A stretch of 25,421 nucleotides of DNA, taken from positions 1-25,421 of the forward strand of contig JAFCEA010000006.1 of the NCBI GenBank assembly GCA_017609385.1. Direction: 5' to 3'. The position numbers and the translations under genes were made by a program. The notes beneath the pieces were generated by a model that was not told the origin of the DNA, searched no databases, and saw only the letters and a list, made by a program, of their open reading frames with translations. The stretch comes from Candidatus Woesearchaeota archaeon (lineage in GTDB: Archaea > Nanobdellota > Nanobdellia > Woesearchaeales > CG1-02-33-12). Position 1 is the stretch's first letter. The number at the start of each line of letters is the position of its first letter. This document shows, in pieces, positions 22,394 through 25,421 of the stretch.

Positions 22394-24310
22394 TCATTCA
22401 AATTTTGGCATTAATTCATCCTTATTTTTGTTATTATTTAAGAACTTTACCATATTTACCTTCTCATCATCTGTTTTAGCAACACCAAGGTCATAAACAT
22501 AAAATTTTATTTTATCCTTGCCAACAATATCATTATAACTTAGTTCCCAGTTTGCTTTAAAGCCGCCTGTAAGCTTATCACCTTTCATAAGGAAAATCTC
22601 AAGATAATAATCATTATCATTACCAATAAGATTTATTTCTTCCATCCCTTCTTCAGCAGGATATGTTGCAAAAACATCATGGCTTTTATTTAATGATTTG
22701 ATGTATATTGCTGCTTTTTCATTATTGCCTAAATCACTTGAATCTGCTTGTTCATTATTTTCATCAACCTTAACCTTAATAACACTAAAATCAAAGCTCT
22801 TCAATGGATCCATCATAACTAAAACATCCTTTTCAATAACCTGCTGTTCTGCTCTTAAAAATCCCTTTTTTTCTGCTATTATTATCCCATTAATGCATGC
22901 TGACGGCAGTTTGGTTTTTAATCTGTACCTGTTTGCCTCTGGCTTTGTAAAGCCCAAATTACATTGGTACTTTATGCAGTTAAATGAAATGCTTACATTA
23001 TTCAAGTCCCGTTTTGTTCTTGAATCTTTTGCACTAATAATATAATCTTCTTTTGTTAATTCATTACAAAACCCTGTGTCCTGATAGGTTGTAAGCTTTG
23101 TTATGCCAAAATCAGACCTATCCCCCTGGTTGTGGTTAATTAAGACAGGAAATGCAAACCTGAAAACATATCCATTGTTATTAAATGATTTTTCATCCCT
23201 TATTGCTATCTCAACAGGATAAATTAAATCATATGTAAAGTGATAAATATTTATGCAGAACATACTGAGATATTTTGGCATGCCCTCAACCATATTTGAT
23301 TTCATAACATCTCCATCACTTGGCCTTGCCTCAAGCTGAAGCCCCCAGTCCTTAATGTATCTTATTCCTGCTTTCATATCATCAAAGTTTTCACTAACAG
23401 GAGCCCAGAAAAAATGATTATATTCATAAATATCTTCTGGTATGTCTTTAGGCATTGGGTCTTTTTCAATATCTATTTTCTGGAATTTTTTGTATATCAC
23501 AGGGTCATATAAAAACGGAATATAATCTGTTTTGTCAATCCTTATTTTTGGCAAATTATAATATAACAACTCCTTAACATCCTGCTCAACCTCTAGTTTG
23601 CTCCACTCAAGCCTTTTGCATGAGAAAACCAAGTCTGTAAATGGTATTTCAGGGTCAAGTGCCATTAAGTCAATTGTTGTTTTTTCAAGAAACATATCCT
23701 TGTTTTCTGCATTCATTATCCCCTTTGCAAGCCTGTAAATCTTCTTAAGCCTTACAGGAACAGATGTTGTATATAAAGACCATTCAGTTATTTTGTCACC
23801 TTTCCTGTTCTTGATAACAAGCAGATAATCTGTTGTTATAATAACATCTTCTTCTGCTATAACTGTTTTTGTTCTGATTTCTCCTTTTTCTTCTATAATA
23901 AACTCATCAAAATCAGAAAAATTCTTTAGGCAGTCTTTAAGGTTTTTTGAAACATAGTCTGATATCTGGGATTGCATATTGGCTAATGTTGGTGAGATAT
24001 CAATACCATTAAGATACCAGTATGGCAGCTTTATTGGCCCTCCAACATTGATATAAGCTTGAGGGTTCATAGCTATTTCTTCTGGTATTTCAACATACCC
24101 AGACTGCATTCCAAGCATTATTACAGCTTTTTCACCAATATCCTGCATGCAGCTCTCAACATATCTTTTTATAGGAGCAATTTCCTGCGGCACAACAACC
24201 TCTGGAGTGAAAATGGTTGTTCTTTCCCTTAGGTAAAAGAAAAGCAAAAATCCCAGAATAACAAGAATTCCAACTATTACAAAGACTGTTATCTGACCTC
24301 TTTTTTTCAT
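22394..24310 (-). CDS. Large pilin-like exported protein with KRGQITVF N-terminus (unknown function)
   Basis: A 638-residue protein. It starts MKKRGQITVFVIVGILVILGFLLFFYL: a short basic head, then G-Q and a hydrophobic helix, like archaeal class III (type IV pilin-like) signal sequences in which cleavage follows KRG. The usual Glu at position +5 is absent, so it may remain an uncleaved membrane anchor. The rest is extracellular: helical about residues 40-130 with paired Cys, then strand-rich domains (YLLVIKNRKGD, VFRFAFPVLINHN), a carboxypeptidase-regulatory-like beta domain near IKYQCNLGFTKPEANRYRL, and an acidic C-terminus. I chose the ATG at 24310 with GTGAG upstream; a GTG at 24319 is possible. 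It is followed 4 nt later by the giant secreted protein gene, so they form an operon. Family unknown. Confidence 0.78.
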   Translation of the reverse strand: MKKRGQITVFVIVGILVILGFLLFFYLRERTTIFTPEVVVPQEIAPIKRYVESCMQDIGEKAVIMLGMQSGYVEIPEEIAMNPQAYINVGGPIKLPYWYLNGIDISPTLANMQSQISDYVSKNLKDCLKNFSDFDEFIIEEKGEIRTKTVIAEEDVIITTDYLLVIKNRKGDKITEWSLYTTSVPVRLKKIYRLAKGIMNAENKDMFLEKTTIDLMALDPEIPFTDLVFSCKRLEWSKLEVEQDVKELLYYNLPKIRIDKTDYIPFLYDPVIYKKFQKIDIEKDPMPKDIPEDIYEYNHFFWAPVSENFDDMKAGIRYIKDWGLQLEARPSDGDVMKSNMVEGMPKYLSMFCINIYHFTYDLIYPVEIAIRDEKSFNNNGYVFRFAFPVLINHNQGDRSDFGITKLTTYQDTGFCNELTKEDYIISAKDSRTKRDLNNVSISFNCIKYQCNLGFTKPEANRYRLKTKLPSACINGIIIAEKKGFLRAEQQVIEKDVLVMMDPLKSFDFSVIKVKVDENNEQADSSDLGNNEKAAIYIKSLNKSHDVFATYPAEEGMEEINLIGNDNDYYLEIFLMKGDKLTGGFKANWELSYNDIVGKDKIKFYVYDLGVAKTDDEKVNMVKFLNNNKNKDELMPKFE

Positions 24311-24342
24311 AATTCTCACTTAAGAATATCCTATGATAATGT

Positions 24343-24351
24343 ATATTTAAA
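24343..24351 (-). promoter_or_regulatory. TATA box of the pilin-like protein operon
   Basis: The element (TATTTAAAT on the plus strand) lies in the short gap between the multi-pass protein A gene and the pilin-like gene. It predicts a start near 24321, so the operon 24310-17509 can be transcribed separately from the genes upstream. Confidence 0.45.
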
Positions 24352-24367
24352 TCTTGTGGTGAATTCT

Positions 24368-25180
24368 CTATGATTTTGCTATAACAGCAGTAATATAAAA
24401 CCTTACCCATGCTGCATAAATAACTAGGAAAATTAATAAAAATAATAAGGTAAGCCATTCTGGCAAAATGTTAAGTAGGATTGTGATTACAGATAACAAA
24501 ACAAAGACAAGGCTAATTATCAAGCAGGGAATATATAATAAATGGATTTTTTTAACTGCAATATCAAATGTATTTTTAAAAGAATCCAATATTTTGTTTT
24601 TCTTTGTAAAATAAAAATATAAGATTAATATAAAATTAATAAGATAAATCATGATTGGCAGAAAGATAAAGGCAAATAAAATTAATAATATAAACATAAT
24701 AAGGCTTGTGTTAAGCCCAGTGGTTGAGAAAAACAAGATCATTGAATTAAATAACTTAAGGCACACTAATGCTATGAAAAACAAGATTATTGATAAAGGA
24801 ATGCAGGCTAGGTTTAATAATAGGAATTTCTTGAAATAATCTAAATTGAATCTTTTTTTTAGTATTGTATTCCATATAAGACCCTGAAAAAAAGACCATG
24901 CCAAAAACAAAAATATGATTAATAGCAGAGAACAGACCAATGTTCCATAATAGAAGCTTTTTAGTGCAGCAAGTTCCTCCAAGGCATTTTCAGTAAGCAT
25001 GTTCAACTCTAATCCACTTATTCTTGAGGCAGAGCTGCTTACCCACATGCTCCATAAAAAAAGTGCAATATATGAAACCAGAACAAAGAGGAAGTCAAGG
25101 ACTATTACTGAAAAAAACCTCTTTTTGTCAAGTTTAAAACTTTTTTTAAATAGATTTATCTGATTATTTAAGTATGCCAT
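24368..25180 (-). CDS. Multi-pass membrane protein A of the surface cluster
   Basis: A 270-residue protein with about six membrane segments (FSVIVLDFLFVLVSYIALFL, GTLVCSLLLIIFLFLAW, ACIPLSIILFFIALVCL, SLIMFILLILFAFIFLPIMI, IPCLIISLVFVLLSVITIL and LTLLFLLIFLVIYAAW). It is paralogous to the protein at 17509-18339. The start at 25180 follows the stop of the upstream gene by one base, with GGGATGG as ribosome site. The two paralogs lie at opposite ends of the pilin-like and giant secreted protein genes, which suggests that each exported protein is served by one membrane partner; this is inference. No named family is recognised. Confidence 0.78.
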   Translation of the reverse strand: MAYLNNQINLFKKSFKLDKKRFFSVIVLDFLFVLVSYIALFLWSMWVSSSASRISGLELNMLTENALEELAALKSFYYGTLVCSLLLIIFLFLAWSFFQGLIWNTILKKRFNLDYFKKFLLLNLACIPLSIILFFIALVCLKLFNSMILFFSTTGLNTSLIMFILLILFAFIFLPIMIYLINFILILYFYFTKKNKILDSFKNTFDIAVKKIHLLYIPCLIISLVFVLLSVITILLNILPEWLTLLFLLIFLVIYAAWVRFYITAVIAKS

Positions 25181-25181
25181 T

Positions 25182-25421
25182 TTACCATCCCTGCTGGCCA
25201 GTTGATGTGCCGGAAACAGTTGTTGAGCTGGCTGGCTCAGAAATTTCAACAGAGCTTAAATCAACCTCAACTATCTTGTTGCAAAGCTTATCATCCGTAA
25301 GAGCATTTCTAAATTCCAGGTTTAAATCCTCTGTATTGTAGAATTTTAGGCATACCTCTTCATATATCTCTGGCTTATACCTTACAACTGCATTTTCTCC
25401 TGTTCCGCTATAGGTTTCATC
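25182..25421 (-). CDS. C-terminal end of an exported-looking protein (partial, runs off the window end)
   Basis: A frame is open from the last base of the window to a TAA at 25182-25184, giving 79 residues. It contains two Cys (EEVCLKFYN, DDKLCNKIVEV) and ends in a Ser/Thr-rich tail (SEPASSTTVSGTSTGQQGW). This resembles the large Cys-containing extracellular proteins downstream on the same strand. One base separates its stop from the start of membrane protein A, so the cluster extends beyond the window. No family is recognised from this piece. Confidence 0.75.
   Translation of the reverse strand, partial: DETYSGTGENAVVRYKPEIYEEVCLKFYNTEDLNLEFRNALTDDKLCNKIVEVDLSSVEISEPASSTTVSGTSTGQQGW

Noticed and set aside
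24156..24458. 100-codon minus-strand frame across the start of the pilin-like gene
   Set aside because: It is a shifted reading of the promoter gap and signal sequence; both flanking genes have better starts and composition.

Overview
The window looks like a piece of an AT-rich archaeal chromosome. It carries archaeal/eukaryotic-type ribosomal proteins eS8 and eL37, an archaeal Sm-like protein, a two-zinc-site ZPR1-like protein, a Methanococcus-like S-layer protein, and TATA boxes centred about 26 nt upstream of many start codons, which suggests leaderless transcripts. The mix of small archaeal housekeeping genes with very large secreted proteins of unknown function suggests a DPANN lineage (Woesearchaeota/Pacearchaeota-like). 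That placement is inference; no rRNA gene is present to fix it.

Layout. 1-1821: tail of an unknown gene, then a GH13 sucrose-phosphorylase-like pseudogene broken by a 14-bp tandem duplication and a one-base loss in an A-run. 1822-6144: information-processing block with a possible small membrane ORF, ileS, rps8e (convergent, stop codons overlapping), and the LSm-rpl37e operon. 6153-7265: CorA-like transporter and tRNA-Leu(UAG). 7364-8396: first HEPN/HTH-nucleotidyltransferase pair. 8397-8863: a 467-bp gene-free region full of palindromes, with a structured leader for the S-layer gene. 8864-12807: S-layer gene, terminator, AbrB/RelE-type toxin-antitoxin pair, and a 184-aa 'mini S-layer' protein made only of the terminal domains. 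12951-14177: bacterial-type metK. 14183-15191: second HEPN/HTH-nucleotidyltransferase pair. 15227-16867: mtnP-apt-small Cys protein cluster. 16934-17464: ZPR1-like protein. 17509-25421 (all minus strand): a cell-surface gene cluster with a partial secreted protein, a multi-pass membrane protein, a pilin-like 'KRGQ' protein, a giant Cys-rich Ig-like secreted protein (split by a 5-bp tandem duplication), and a second multi-pass membrane protein paralogous to the first.

How genes work together. MetK makes S-adenosylmethionine; MtnP and Apt recover adenine from methylthioadenosine as AMP, so these genes form a SAM by-product salvage set. The S-layer and mini S-layer share N- and C-terminal domains and probably belong to the same envelope. 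The 17.5-25.4 kb cluster alternates multi-pass membrane proteins with large exported proteins and is the best candidate here for an undescribed surface system. Three toxin-antitoxin-like modules lie around the S-layer locus. Two of the frameshifts are explained exactly by short perfect tandem duplications, so they may be slippage mutations, phase variation or assembly errors; reads would settle this.
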